64,000 bases of DNA from Hypholoma sublateritium FD-334 SS-4 (Eukaryota; Basidiomycota; Agaricomycetes; Agaricales; Strophariaceae), in assembly GCA_000827495.1 (NCBI GenBank), contig KN817557.1:225533-289532 (forward strand). The letters run 5' to 3'. Made by a program: the position numbers and the translations under genes. Position 1 is the stretch's first letter, and every line of letters starts with the position of its first letter. Below the pieces are notes generated by a model. The model saw only the letters and a program-made list of their open reading frames with translations, ran no database searches and was not told the DNA's origin. This document shows, piece after piece, positions 1 to 11,879 of the stretch.

Positions 1-1
1 C

Positions 2-622
2 CCGCGCCCGCCGTTCCACCTCCTCGCCTCAACCGTCGACATCATCCCATATGCCCCCGCCGCCCAGCCACACACAGGCATCCCGCCGCCCGACCCACAG
101 GCGACCGCCCCTCCGCGCCCGCGGCCCCCACGGCGCCCCGCCCCGGTCCCGTACTCGCGCTCGCCGTCGCGCGCGCCGCTCACGCTGCACGTCCCGCGCA
201 CGTTCCGCGGCCCGCTGACGGTGCATGTCGGCGCGGGCGACCTCGACGCGCATGTACGGCTGTCGCCGGGGATGGCGGCGGCGGTGGTGGTGCTCGCGGA
301 GACGGCGTATGCGCGCGGATTCTTTGTGGGGCAGCTCACGGCGGACGACGGGCGCGCGGGGCTCGGCCGCGCGTGGGCATTAGGCGCAGGGGTGCTCGCG
401 GACGAGAAGGAGGATGGGGACTCGCCCGAGGGCGAGCCGGAGCTGGGAGGCGAGGAGGAGGGGGAGCCCGCAGAGGACGCAGCAGACGAGGAGGAGGAGG
501 AGTGGGCAGGCGACAAGATCGACGTTTTTGTGGGAAGCGGGCTGGTGTACCTGCAGCTCCTTGGCGAAGAGAACGCGTTTAGGAAGCCTGGGTTCTGGCG
601 CAGGCTCACGGGGCGCCTCTGA
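2..622 (+). CDS. DUF7330-like protein, 3' part (5' end outside window)
   Basis: The reading frame is open from the window edge to the TGA at 620-622, so this is the C-terminal part of a gene that begins upstream. The visible part has a Pro/Arg-rich low-complexity stretch, then a segment reading LTLHVPRTFRGPL near base 180, an acidic Glu/Asp-rich run (about 400-510) and a C-terminal WAGDKIDVFVGSGLVYLQL motif. A beta-strand block of the form 'l.l.lPrsfrGp' followed by 'W.gD.i.v..g.vyl' is what I associate with the DUF7330 domain of basidiomycete proteins, whose function is unknown. The acidic insert between the two halves of the domain is unusual but in frame. The family call is from memory of the motif and is moderately sure; that it is coding is likely given the long GC-rich frame and conserved C-terminus. 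Confidence 0.55.
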   Translation, partial: PRPPFHLLASTVDIIPYAPAAQPHTGIPPPDPQATAPPRPRPPRRPAPVPYSRSPSRAPLTLHVPRTFRGPLTVHVGAGDLDAHVRLSPGMAAAVVVLAETAYARGFFVGQLTADDGRAGLGRAWALGAGVLADEKEDGDSPEGEPELGGEEEGEPAEDAADEEEEEWAGDKIDVFVGSGLVYLQLLGEENAFRKPGFWRRLTGRL

Positions 623-3154
623 CGGGTGGCACCTGCGGGAATGATCATGATTCACGGACAGGACGGATTTGCCGGCTGTATTTATGGCTGAACGGACATG
701 ATGATGATGTGTAATGACTCTCTGTATTTTAGTTAAAATGCGCAGCGTAGCGCCCGTTCTTGGAGATGATGTGAAATGGAAAGTTCTTGTTCAAGGTGTA
801 CTACGAGCAGAGGCAACAGGATACTGGAAATGTGTGTGATACAGTGATACTCACTTCAAATGCATAGATCATTCAATGCCCCCCAATTTCTCCGACTGCT
901 CGCGTTCGAATTCCCGCGATGTCCACTAAAGTCTACGCACACGAGCAAGCATTCATTAATCACTTACCTAGAGTACTCTAATTTTGAAACCTCATAATTA
1001 ATCCATCTCCGTCCATCCTACTTAATTATCACGGTGCTTCTCCGTCCCGTGAAGTGAGCATCGAGCGCTCCAGTATGCTCTGGACCGTGTCGGTTGACGG
1101 CAGTTTATCCCCTGCGACTTAGCATCCTGAGATACCTCGTGTTTTCAGTCGTTTTGGGCTTCTAGCTTTGAACTGCCTGAGAATGCGTGATGCATTAATT
1201 GTAAAGTGGGATTGTCCCTGTCTATGCACACGGAAGAGACGGGGACAGCGAGCGCGAGGCGGGAGACTGCACCCGGTGCGTACCGACGCGTTGATGCATT
1301 TACTCAAGGGCAAGCTCAGAAAATGCGCACTGGCAGTTCCTGCGATACAATGATCGCACAACCGCAGCCTCCCGCCGGGTGGTAGACGGGACATACTGCA
1401 CGCCTATTAGTATAATACCATCTGCGGGTTTCGGCCTCGTCATGTGCACTCTTCGCAGAATCACGAAAGAGCGGGACAGGAATGATAAGAATCGGTGTCG
1501 ATCCAAAGACGATGCACGGCTGATAGATGCCAGTGGTCCATCTCGCATTGTGCGATTGGCGCCCGCGTCGCCGCCGGCGCTTATTCCTGACGGTCCATGA
1601 CACGACCCGACGCTTCCCGGGTGTCGGTTTACCTGAGTTGGGTGATTTATTGGGAGATAGGACTTAGATGTTGATATTAAGGACGGCAGGTATTCCGCGT
1701 CGTCGCCCCGGCACATGCGGTGTGTACCCTGCTGAAGTGCGTTGCGAGATATAATCACATCGGACAGATAAAGGACAGCTGGGCTATGGTTGAAGTAATT
1801 TGGAGGGGTAAGATGATATCCAAGTCCCTGGGGTCGCACAAGCGTAGCTCACTCATGAACCTACCAAATCTACATACCCCTGGCGGCTCGCGGTCGTTTG
1901 CAGTCAGGCAGGGTATATACACATATGCGCATCAGTAAGCGTCCAAACGCAGGTCGCATGCCCCCTTTCTTGTTCTTGACAAGATCCACACAATCCTGAG
2001 GCCATCCATAAATCCTCCCCGCTCACCCTCAGCCTGCGCCGGTAAAATTCAAACTTGCGGATCCGTCCTAGCCATTCGCACCGGAATCTGGTGGACGGTT
2101 GCTCACACTCACGCTGCACTTACTTACATACTCTTGCATGATCGAAATAATGGAAAAAAGAAGCAAACACTTACATACATAAATGAACGAAAGAACCCCC
2201 GCCCCAAACGGCCTTAGGCAACTTCCCTTCCACAATACACAATCCACGTGCGTGGTATCCAATTAGGTTGCTGTCCCCGGGTGGAGGCTCGCGCCGTTTA
2301 ATATTTTCTTTTCTCTGTCCGAATTATATCGACCGACCGCCTGCCTCAGGACCGACTCAGCGCTGTTGCGTGCTGTGTTTATCAGATAATCATCATATAA
2401 TCGATGACTGGTATTCAAGCAGCACCGGGCAAATTTACCCCCGACCACACACAGCAGCTCACAGGCCGTCACTTAAGCTCGCGCCTAGAGCGCAGCTGAC
2501 GGCGTGCTTGCTCTGCTCCCCGGGAAGTGCGCTCGAATTCACGTCAATTCGCTTTCGTACACGCAAGGCGTTTTTGTCATAAGCACGAAGGAAATACATA
2601 TGATATATAGTCGTGTAAATATAGCGGATTATTGGGGTTGCCATAGCCATAGAGCTCGCGCGGCACCCGCCCCGGCCCCGCGCGCCTGCTTTCTGTGCCG
2701 CCCCGCCCCACCCCCCCTGCATCGCACACCGCGGCATGCAACTTTGCAAGTGCAGCCACGTCCCATCCTATGATGTACGTAGGTACTATGATGTAGGTAC
2801 GCACGGCGGCGCATCACGGCCCCACCGCCCCATCCCACGGGCGCCTCCGCCTATTTATAGCCCCTCTGTCATTATTGTCTCAGCGGCGCAGCCACCGTGC
2901 GCCGTCCGTGCGCGTTCTTTTCGGCGGGGCGGATTGCGAAATCCCCTTTATTTCCCCACCCCCCCACCACCGCCGTCTCACCCCCCCGCCCGCGAGACCC
3001 ACTATTTTTGCACACGCACAACGCACACACACCGCACGCACGTACGCTCGAAGGACAGACCGCGCAGCACGGATTCAACAGTGTTGCGATAACAGACAGC
3101 TCGAGACCTTGAAGAAGTCAGGAAGACAGACCGCCTAGCCGCAGACTAGACGAC
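623..3154. other. intergenic, 2.5 kb, no gene recognised
   Basis: Only short overlapping frames on both strands, none with recognisable motifs. The last 450 bases (about 2690-3140) become strongly C-rich and pyrimidine-rich, as expected for the promoter and 5' leader of the AT-hook gene that follows. Confidence 0.6.
2851..2860 (+). promoter_or_regulatory. TATA-like box upstream of the AT-hook gene
   Basis: The sequence CTATTTATAG lies about 295 bases before the ATG at 3155, followed by long C/T-rich tracts typical of highly expressed fungal promoters. Distance implies a leader of roughly 250 bases. Inferred from sequence only. Confidence 0.35.
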
Positions 3155-3887
3155 ATGGCCGCCCAGCCCGAAGAAGGTGCGTTGCGTTGCTGATGCCGTT
3201 GCAGTCCTCGCCGCCGCCCGCCGCCTCCTGCGTGCTAGTGGGCCCCGCCTACCTGACAAAAGAGGCAGCAGCGGCGGCGTCGCAGCGAACAAGAGAAAGA
3301 CCAAAGGAGGCTGACCGATCTTGGTTCCAACACCAGGCGCCCCGCCCACGAGCACCGAGCTCCCGCCTACGGCCCCCGCCGCCCCCGCCCCCGACGCACC
3401 CGCGGCGGCGCCCAACGGGGACGCAGCCGCCCCCGCCGCAGAGGCGACGACGAAGGACGGCAAGCCCGCCGAGGTGGGCGAGAAGCGCGAGCGCCCCGCG
3501 TCCGCGGCGGCCGACGCCGACGCCGCTGCGCCGGTAGGAGAGGAGGCCGCGGCGGAGGAGGCGGGCGGGAAGGAGGCGAAGAAGGCGAAGGTCGACGAGG
3601 CGGCGCCGGGCGCGGGAGAGGGCGGCGCTGCGGCGGAGACCGAGACGGCCGCTGCTGCGGACAAGCCTGCGCCTGCGCGGCGCGGCCGCCCGCCCAAGGG
3701 CGCGCCGAAGGCGCCGAAGCCCGCGCCTGCGCCCGCCGTGGAGGGCAAGAAGCGCCCTGGGCGCCCGCGGAAGTCGACGACGGACGTCCCGCCCACGAAG
3801 GACGGGGAGGCGGCCGCGCAGCCGGCTGCTTCCACGGCGACGGGCCCCGCCCGCAATACGCGCTCGACGGCTGCGAAGCAGGACTGA
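3155..3887 (+). CDS. AT-hook (HMGA-like) nuclear protein
   Basis: Two exons: 3155-3176 and 3337-3887. A 160-base intron (GTGCGT...CACCAG) joins in phase 1 to give MAAQPEEGAPPTS at the start; total 190 aa. Two AT-hook motifs are visible, RGRPPKG at about residues 123-129 and RPGRPRK at about 147-153. Both have the GRP core that binds the minor groove of AT-rich DNA. The rest is Ala/Pro/Glu/Lys-rich and probably disordered, with KR-rich patches that could act as nuclear localisation signals. This matches small HMGA-type chromatin proteins in size and composition. It probably acts in the nucleus as an architectural DNA-binding protein. No other domain is seen. The upstream intron is long for this window, but the frame join is exact. 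Confidence 0.8.
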
Positions 3888-4125
3888 TTGCCTGGGACAC
3901 ACACACACACACGTGAATGCAAGTCGGCATGGCGCAGCGGATATAAGACGATACAAGTGGCGTTACATACACCGGCAAAAATGGAATGGCTGTCTGCGTT
4001 GCGAAAATGCTAGATGTACATGTTTGCGGTCAGACCGTACAGAAGAGAAATGAGCCATACTAAAAAGAAAGAATGGTAAATACGTCGATGCGACTGAGAT
4101 ATGGGATACGATGCTGGTAATGCGG

Positions 4126-5370
4126 TCAATCGATTTTCTTCGGCTCGTCCTTGCGTCGCTCGAGGACCTCGACCCACTTCTTGGGGAACCACCCCTCGCG
4201 GCCCTCGCGCGTGCGGCCCTTCCACCACTCGCCCTCGACCTCCATGCGCGGGTCCACCTCCGCGCCCGTCCGCGGGTCGAGCTTGCCGGTGATCGCGACG
4301 ATCTCGTTTTCCTTGAGCGCAAGCTCACTCGCATTCGTCGGCGCGAAGGGGTACAGCGCGCGCGCGAACGTCAGCGTCGCGGGGTCCAGTGGCGGGAGGA
4401 CACCGCCATTCGCCGCTTGTTGGGCCCTAGCGCGCTCGGTGAGCACGCGGATGAGCCGCGTCATCGCGTAGGGGATGCCGACCAGCGCAAGGAGGAACAC
4501 GACGAGCGGCTTCCTGCTCGCGCGCGGCGCCGGCGGGCCCGCGGCTGCGCCCTGCTGTACCGGCCGCCCACTGAGGAACTCGCGGAACTCGCCGTGCATC
4601 CCCCCCGCCCCCGCCGCACGGCCGCCCAGCAGATCGCGCAGCCAGCGCAGCAGCCCAAACAACCCGAGCACGCTGCCCAGCGCGGCGCGCAGCTGCCCGA
4701 GCTGGTCGACGACGCCGACCATCGCGAAGAACGACGAGTGCGTCGCCATGAACGTGCTCTCCACCATCTGCGCGACGCCCGCGAACGTCTGCACGATCGA
4801 GTGCAATAAGGCAAAGGTCGTCTGCGTCGTCGCCTCGAGCGTCTGCGTCAGCGACGGCGGGAGCGGCTGCCCGTCGGGGCCGACGGGGACGCCGTTGGGC
4901 CCGAGCATGCCGGGGGCGCCGTACCCGCCCATCCCGCCGTAGCCCCCCATCCCGCCGTACGAGCCCAGCCCGCCGTAGCCCGCGCCGTACCCGCCCATCG
5001 CGCCGCCGTACGACCCCAGCCCGCCGTACCCGCCCCCGTACCCGCCGCCGCCGTACGACGCCCCGAGCCCGCCGTACCCGCCGTACCCCCCGCCCCCATA
5101 CGCCCCGCCGCCCAGCCGCGAATACGGCGTCGCCCCGAACGTCGAATACGGCGCCGCCCCCACCCCTCCCATCGGGCTGGCGAACGCCGCGGGCCTGTCG
5201 GGCAGTGCGGGTGGTGCTGCTGTTGCTGTTGTTGTTGTCGAACCTGATAGTGCCGCAGGCTGTGATAGTGCTATTGCCGGCGATGGCGACAGCGCCGAGC
5301 CCGAAGACGGTAGTGCGCCGCCCGCTGCGGCCGTTCCCGCCCGCTCCCAGGGTTTGGGGGGCGATACCAT
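4126..5370 (-). CDS. PEX13: peroxisomal membrane protein PEX13 (SH3 domain)
   Basis: Single exon of 414 aa from the ATG at 5370, chosen because MVSPPKPWERAG is the usual peroxin-13 N-terminus; the frame could start 16 codons earlier at 5418. Order: the PPKPWE motif, a Gly/Tyr-rich low-complexity region of YGGYGG-type repeats (about 4905-5120), a hydrophobic part with helices around FALLHSIVQTFAGVAQM and LVVFLLALVGIPYA, then a C-terminal SH3 domain beginning ALYPFAPTNASELALKENE and including EWWKGRTREGREGWFP. PEX13 is part of the peroxisomal docking complex with PEX14 and receives cargo-loaded PEX5; its Tyr/Gly-rich N-terminal region is known in the family. No introns are needed, unlike most genes here. 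Confidence 0.93.
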   Translation of the reverse strand: MVSPPKPWERAGTAAAGGALPSSGSALSPSPAIALSQPAALSGSTTTTATAAPPALPDRPAAFASPMGGVGAAPYSTFGATPYSRLGGGAYGGGGYGGYGGLGASYGGGGYGGGYGGLGSYGGAMGGYGAGYGGLGSYGGMGGYGGMGGYGAPGMLGPNGVPVGPDGQPLPPSLTQTLEATTQTTFALLHSIVQTFAGVAQMVESTFMATHSSFFAMVGVVDQLGQLRAALGSVLGLFGLLRWLRDLLGGRAAGAGGMHGEFREFLSGRPVQQGAAAGPPAPRASRKPLVVFLLALVGIPYAMTRLIRVLTERARAQQAANGGVLPPLDPATLTFARALYPFAPTNASELALKENEIVAITGKLDPRTGAEVDPRMEVEGEWWKGRTREGREGWFPKKWVEVLERRKDEPKKID

Positions 5371-6700
5371 CGTGCGTGCGTCGTCGGCGGTGATGAGGGT
5401 GTGAGGCAACCCGCGCACAGTGGCGGCTGTGTGATTTCGTCACGCTCGTCCGGCTATGCCGTCGGCCCGGTGTTACGTGCGTGACATCTCGCAAAACGCC
5501 GGTCAAAGTCCGCTCGTCGGCATATTTAGCGCGCGTTCTGAAGGCTTGCTCGATGCTGCAGGCCGTCTGATGCTCGCATTCAGAAGTGGATGGACGGTAT
5601 GGCGTGGCTCTCAGTCTTGGGCTTCAAATTTAGACGAAGTGCAATAATATGATTATTGATGCCGCCTCCTACGAACAGATAAGTATATTCCACCACAACC
5701 TTTGTACTAAGTAAATGAAAACGACGAGGCCAAGACGACGCCATCCAGGTTCCCGAGTCCGGAAGGCCGAGGCATAAATAATGCACGCTGCGTATAGACT
5801 TCAACAGGTGGTAGTGGTAGGTACATCTATAGTAGTATGGCAGCCAGCCTAAGAACGCCTGAAGTAGATCATGGGAGCCTCCGAGCGCCACTAGAAGTGA
5901 CGCAGCGCCAGGCTGCTCGGCCCCGCGCCAAAAAATTGCATCTGGCGGGGGTCTCAATATAAGGATTGCGAGCTGTGGGGTAGAAAATTACAGTCAACCG
6001 ACATGAGCTGAGGAAGTTGCGGGGAATATTTCGTGAAGCCACAAAGAGGTCAATGAAAGAAGCCAAAGACCAAGGAAAGGTAAGCCCTGATGAACGAGTC
6101 GATAGCCAGCGCGTAGATTGTACAAGTAGTGCAAGTCTGCCATTGAATTTATCAGAGGACCGGGCTAAGACGACTCCGCCGGGCTGCGTGGCAGGCACCG
6201 GGCAGGCGGCCATGTCCATTGTCGACCGTCTGCTTAATCCCGTGTGCACCTTTCAATTCTCACTGGAGCGACCAGGTGATCACATAAAGACGCCTTACAG
6301 ACGCCGACGTGCAAGAACATGCATACGCGGAATTGTCGGATTTTGCGAAGCCCGTGGAATGATGGCGCGACAAACCGATACCAGCAATGGCTTGCTCCAG
6401 TGCGTTGCGCGGCGCGGTGGTCCTGCTCGGGAATCGGATGCGCGTGGGGCGCGATGGGCACAACTGTCAGCAGCGACTAGGAATCTTTATCCAGGCTGGA
6501 CGGCAATATGACCTTCGGCATTGCCGAATTTGCAACAGCGCCCATACAGCAGGACGCCGTTGAAAGAAGAGTCGAAGCCGCCCCGGGCGATGTAGACGCA
6601 AGTTATAACGAGCACCGCGGACCGCCCCACCGCGTACGGACCGCAGCGGCGCCCCACTTCCCTCAAAACACGCATGCGCAGCGCACAGAACAGCACCCCC
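5371..6700. other. intergenic, no gene recognised
   Basis: Between the divergently transcribed PEX13 and DUF2264 genes, so it should hold both promoters. No convincing TATA box, RNA gene or domain-bearing frame was found. The short frames present do not show conserved motifs. Confidence 0.5.
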
Positions 6701-8744
6701 ATGGCCTTGTTCGCCCCCCCAGCCCCGTTCGCCTCAAACCCGCTAAAGACCAAGGCCGACCTCGCGCAGTTCCTCACCGCCCACCTCGACCCGCTCGCCG
6801 CGCACACCTCGCCCGGCGGCGCGCGCATCCACCTCGGGCACACCGCGACGCACTACGACGACATCGCCGCGCAGCTCGAGGGCTTCTCGCGCCCCGTCTG
6901 GGGGCTCGCCGCGCTCCTCGCCGGCGGCGGCGCGTACGCGGGGCACACGCGCTGGGTCGCGGGCCTCGCGGCGGGCACGGACCCCGCGGGCGCCGAGTTC
7001 TGGGGCGCGATGCGCGACCGGGACCAGCGCATGGTCGAGTGCTCCGCGCTCGGGTTCGCGATCGCCGTCGCGAAGGAGCAGCTGTGGGATCCGCTCGGCC
7101 CCGCGGCGCAGGCGCACGTCGCGGAGTGGCTCGGCGGGATGAACGACAAGGCGATGCCGAACACGAACTGGCTGTGGTTCCGGGTGCGCGGCGATGGAAT
7201 TTCGTCCTGCGATGCGCGATGGGCTGATCGTTAATTATAAAGGTATTCGCGAACCTGGGTTTATCCCGGGCGGGGTCCCCGCGCTTCGACGCGCAGCGGA
7301 TGAAGGCCGATATGGACCATCTAGACACGTTCTACATCGGTGATGGCTGGTCGCGCGACGGGCCGGAGGGCGTCGTCCAGCTGGACTACTACTCGTCGTC
7401 ATTCGCCATCCAGTATGCGCAGCTGGTGTATTCCAAGCTCGCGCAGGCCGAGGACCCGGTCCGGTGCGAAGAGTACAGAAATAGAGCCCGCAAGTTCGCG
7501 CTCGACTTCGTGCACTACTTCGATGAAGAGGGTGAGCTCCAAAAAGGCGTCGGTAGAAGACAGAAGCCTAACTTTCATCATGAACAGGACGCGCGATTCC
7601 ATTTGGCCGCAGTCTGACGTACCGTTTCGCGATGTCGTCCTTCTGGGGCGCACTAGCCTTTGCCGACGTGGATCTCCCTGCGCCGTTGACCTGGGGCGTC
7701 GTGAAAGGCTTACAGCTGCGAAACATACGCTATTGGGCCAAACAAGCCGGGGCCTACTACCCGGATGGGACCCTGACGATTGGATTCTGCTACCCCAATC
7801 AAAGCATGACGGAGAACTACAACTCCCCCGGGTCGCCGTACTGGTGCTGCAAATCTTTCATCGCGCTGAGCCTGCCCGAGACGCACCCATTCTGGAGTTC
7901 CCCGGAAGAGCCATACCCCGAGGCGTTGCGAGGAACGATCAAAGCGCTCAGTCACCCCCTCCACATCACGACAAACGTCGGGGGGCACACGTATATTCTC
8001 TCGTCCGGCCAGCAATGTTCATACCCCGTCAAACAAGGTGCAGCCAAATACGGCAAGTTGGCATATTCCTCGGCATTTGGGTACAGCGTGCCGGTTGGAA
8101 ACGGAACCCTAGAGGAACTTGGAGGCGACAGCACGCTGGCACTGAGCGACGACAGCGGGGAGACGTGGAAATGCAGGAGAGACACCAGGGAAGCCAGGAT
8201 CGAGGACGGGAAGTGGCTGCGGTCGATGTGGTATCCCTGGAAAGACGTCGCAGTCGAAACGTGGCTCGTCCCGCCACAGGAAAGCGCCCCGCTGTGGCAC
8301 CTGCGCATCCACAGAATCAAGACAGGCAGGAGCCTCACCTCCGCGGAAGGCGGATTCGCGCTGTACGGACAGGGCGAAGACGCGCGCCCGCTGGAGCCAT
8401 CCACGGGGGAGGCGTTCGGCACGTTCGAAGAGGGCGGATTGGGCAGGGCCGCCTCCCGGGCGGGCGTGTCAGGGATTGCCGATCTCCAGGGTGGAAACGT
8501 GTCGAGGACAGGCAAGGTCATTCGGACGGATGCGAACTCCAACCTGATGGTGGCGCGCGCGGTGCTCCCGACGCTCATGGCAGAGCATGCAGGCGGGGGC
8601 GACGAGAACATATGGCTCGTCACTGCAGTTTTCGCATTACCGAGCATCGGCGAGGAAACAGGCGCCCGTTCGGGCTGGACCTCAGAGTGGGAGAAACGCC
8701 CGACGATTCCCAGAGAGCTGGAGATCTTGATCAAGGGAGCGTGA
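6701..8744 (+). CDS. DUF2264 domain protein
   Basis: Three exons: 6701-7183, 7243-7531 and 7588-8744, joined with phase 0 then phase 1 GT-AG introns; 642 aa. The start [21 protein letters not shown] is the usual family beginning; an upstream in-frame ATG at 6674 is possible. The N-terminal half carries [36 protein letters not shown] and [20 protein letters not shown], all characteristic of DUF2264, which is predicted to form an alpha-alpha barrel like some glycosidases. The C-terminal half (from about 7960) is beta-rich and contains FGYSVPVGN. The biochemical role is not established. A decayed second copy of the 3' part lies at 11880-12420. Codon use is strongly GC-biased at the 5' end and less so at the 3' end. 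Confidence 0.88.
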
Positions 8745-10838
8745 GACGAGTGTTAGAAGGCCAGTGTTTCCAGATAAATTTTGCACGATTGAGATTTGTA
8801 ACCATCCGCTGCCTTCACTATCAAGATTTGCCTTTGTGATATGCTTTACGTTGTAACGTTTGCTTAGTATATGCAGCGATCATCTTTACCTAAATTGGAT
8901 GGGGCAGGTCTCTACACTTCAACTAAGTCAATTTAGATAAGCTGGCACAACGGAGGAACATAGACGTACCTTCTTGACTGCATACTACCGCACACAGCGG
9001 GCGGAAGAACACTTGGTTCCTCGGTCTACGAGCAGATAGGCCCCAGACTGAGATCGAACTTATCTGGGACATTGAGCGCGTCAAACGCGTTCGAAATGTG
9101 CGTTAGAGATGTGCGTTGCACGGGGTAAGTACACAAGACGCTGATGGGGTGCCCGCTGGCAAGGAATTGCCACTTCAAAGCTTCACGCCGCTATCCCGGG
9201 CCACCGTCACCACACGTATTCGTTCGCTTCGTCACACGAACTGAACCGCTACCGTGCTGCATCTGCGGTGACAGCTTCTATGGGCTGCGCAGACATAGGC
9301 TGGCCATTTGAAACCTGACGCTCCATGGGACAGTATGAGAAGAGACAAGCAAGAGATTCTGAAGAGATGGCGAAAAATAGTCAGAGTCAGGTCAGAGTTT
9401 GGTCAGAGTCACGTTGAATGCGGCGGCATTGGCAGCGGGAATTGAAATTAAGGTTGCCTTGTTTGGCAGCGCCTACAACTTTAGCGGCAGCTTTGCGGCA
9501 GCTTCGCACTTCTCTTGCCTCGAAGATTATATTTTGACAAACTATCTGAGATGATTTGGCATTTGTATAGTATTCATGGTTGTGGTCAAGTTTTGGCGGT
9601 GTTTATGTGCGTCATGTAATGGGAATGCCAGGAAAAAGATTGAATCTTATTAATTATCACCTACCAGTGGTCGGACTCAGTGGGTCAGACACTGGCATAG
9701 TATGTAATTATTTAATGCTCGTAGTGATCACAGATAATGGGGGTATGGATCCCCTGAAAGCCCACCGACTGTCCGAGTCGTCCCATCAAAGGCTGAGTTC
9801 ATGATGCATGTCGACTATACTTCTTGTACAGATATTTCCGACACGGTCTGTCGATTATTGACACATGCAGCATGGACGCAGTCAAGATCTGGCCGCTCGC
9901 GACGGAGGCATATGTCAGTTCTATGAGAGACCTGGTGTCATCTGTGGCATAGATGTTATCGCTGGCCGCGGTGGAAGATAAAGAAAGAGAAATGTTCTAT
10001 GACTAAAAACACCGGCCATAATTATTATTATTGCAGAACCACCGACGTGTGATCACCTCAGCAGCAGAGCAAGCGAAACAATGCTTCCCATCATGCGTTC
10101 GGACGTCAGAACTCTCAATTAAATAAATAAAGCAACATTTCATTCGCCAACGCGTTTATCAAAATTGCGCCAGTGAGCCTAAGTTTCAGTTTATCAATGT
10201 CAGATATCTGGTGTTTACTCTACAGAATTCAGGGCGATAGTCCTTCCCACTGCAACAGCTCTCAGAACCGCCGTTCTTGATGCGTTTTCCGCGACTATCG
10301 CTGCATATAGGATCTAAATATGGCACTTACTAGAATATATGTAGAGAACTTGGTTTGGAACTTTGCGATGCGTTCTCCAAATAACTTGGTATACGTGTCT
10401 AACTCTACGCCACTGCCTATAAACCATTGACTCTGGGTTTCTCTGATCGTCAATGTAAAGACATTTTCAACATATTTCAGGACAGCTGACCAGCCCGTAG
10501 CCTTTTTTTGTCTCCTATTATTTGATGGAGCCGACGAAGGTGGATTTTGACGTGTCTGATGTGATTCACAAAAGCGTACAGCATGTTAGCTAGTTTCTAA
10601 CATCTATAAAATTTAGAAGCTCCTCTGGGAATACTCTAGAAAAACGATCACTTCGTGAGACACAGATGTATGGGTACCGAGGTATGGTTGAGGGTCAAGC
10701 TCAAGCTCAGAGCATAGTCCGTGGATCCGATTGTATTTTTCGAAATGCATAAAAGGAAAGGAAACCTCAGTAAGATCTTTTCTCAATAAATCACCCAGTG
10801 GTGGCCTCCGGTCTTTTCCTTTGATAGTCATATCACTC
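8745..10838. other. intergenic, 2.1 kb, no gene recognised
   Basis: AT-richer than the flanks and without domain-bearing frames. A short triple direct repeat of GGTCAGAGT-like units sits at about 9378-9411. The last 100 bases hold a TATA-like box of the next gene. Confidence 0.5.
10747..10756 (+). promoter_or_regulatory. TATA-like box of HsbA-like gene 1
   Basis: GCATAAAAGG lies about 90 bases upstream of the ATG at 10839. The second HsbA-like gene has TATAAAAAGG at a similar distance (about 75 bases), which supports both being real core promoter elements. Confidence 0.5.
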
Positions 10839-11616
10839 ATGGTCTCCATTAAATATTCCTTTGTATTTCTCCTCTCCACAGCGTCCGTCGTTCTGGCAAC
10901 TCTCGCCCAAATAGAACTTCAACTCGGCTTCGTTTCCAGCAATTCAACTAATTTGGACAACTTGCTTAACGCATTTCCTACAACTGGAGCATCAGTGGCT
11001 GAAGCGCTTGTAAGTCCGAAGGCTAATTATACTTTGGTAATACTGTGCATCAAGCTCACCCGAAACAAGGCAATTCACAGCGCCGCTGTTAGTTTCAGTG
11101 CATCTCTATCCACCATGGCTACGATAACGACGGTAAGCTACATGCTCCTATATCCACAATGATTTTTCACTCGGCCACCACTTTGATCTAAGGAAAACGG
11201 ACCCTTACTAAGTCAAAGCGTTGATGCGTCCACTCTGATTTTCGATGATGTCTTGATGTGCGGGAATAACCTTCAAAATGCTTTATTTGAAATTGTTGTC
11301 AAGAAGCCCTCATTCACCGGTCAGTGCTCATCTTAAAGTTCTGGGAAATATGTTAAACAAAATATTACAGCCCTCCCTATCGGAGGATTACCCGCTCTCG
11401 TTTTGAATGACCTGGACAATCTCAATGCAAGCAGCATCGCGTTCGCTGACTCTTTCATCGCAGTTGCCCCGGTAAGTATCAATTTACCAATCCACCGATA
11501 ATATCAACAATCACCGACTTCAAACTTCTGGGCAGGAGTCACTCTTGCCTAATGCAACCGCCCTCAAGGCCACGGTTCTTAGTGAATTCGCCACTGCCAT
11601 TGCTGCATATAGTTAA
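10839..11616 (+). CDS. HsbA-like secreted hydrophobic-surface-binding protein, copy 1
   Basis: Five exons: 10839-11009, 11070-11132, 11193-11319, 11371-11471, 11536-11616; 180 aa. It starts with a signal peptide (MVSIKYSFVFLLSTASVVLA). The mature part carries TNLDNLLNAFPTTG, ALPIGGLPALVLNDL and a final EFATAIAAYS, the pattern of HsbA/cell-wall galactomannoprotein-type proteins, which are small secreted helical proteins that bind hydrophobic surfaces. Exon 2 (63 bases), exon 4 (101 bases) and all intron phases equal those of the copy at 41229-42010, so the two are paralogs. The sequence between signal peptide and mature domain is several residues shorter than in copy 2, which has a KR site. 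No frame damage is seen, so it is probably functional. Confidence 0.82.
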
Positions 11617-11879
11617 TGTACTATTGGGAGGCTAGTAGTCGCACAATCATGCGAGGACCAATTTTATTTAAATGCAATGACGGGTCACACCAGCTCGCTC
11701 TGTACTGTCTTTTGCGTTCATATGACCCGTTTTGGTGACATAGAAAGACGCAGCCCTAATGCGAAAAGTGCAAATGGTGCCCGGAGGTTGGTGTTAATCT
11801 TACGATTACATCGCGAACCCTATCGCACGAGCTGTGAAACAACAAGGGCAGTCGGCTGCCTTTCTATAAATATGCCCGT

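Noticed and set aside
3146..3978. Long minus-strand frames (200-258 codons) over the AT-hook gene
   Set aside because: They are GC-bias shadows of the plus-strand gene and are made of Ala/Arg/Pro low complexity without motifs.
4111..5506. Other long frames on both strands over PEX13
   Set aside because: Shadows caused by high GC content; PEX13 explains the region.
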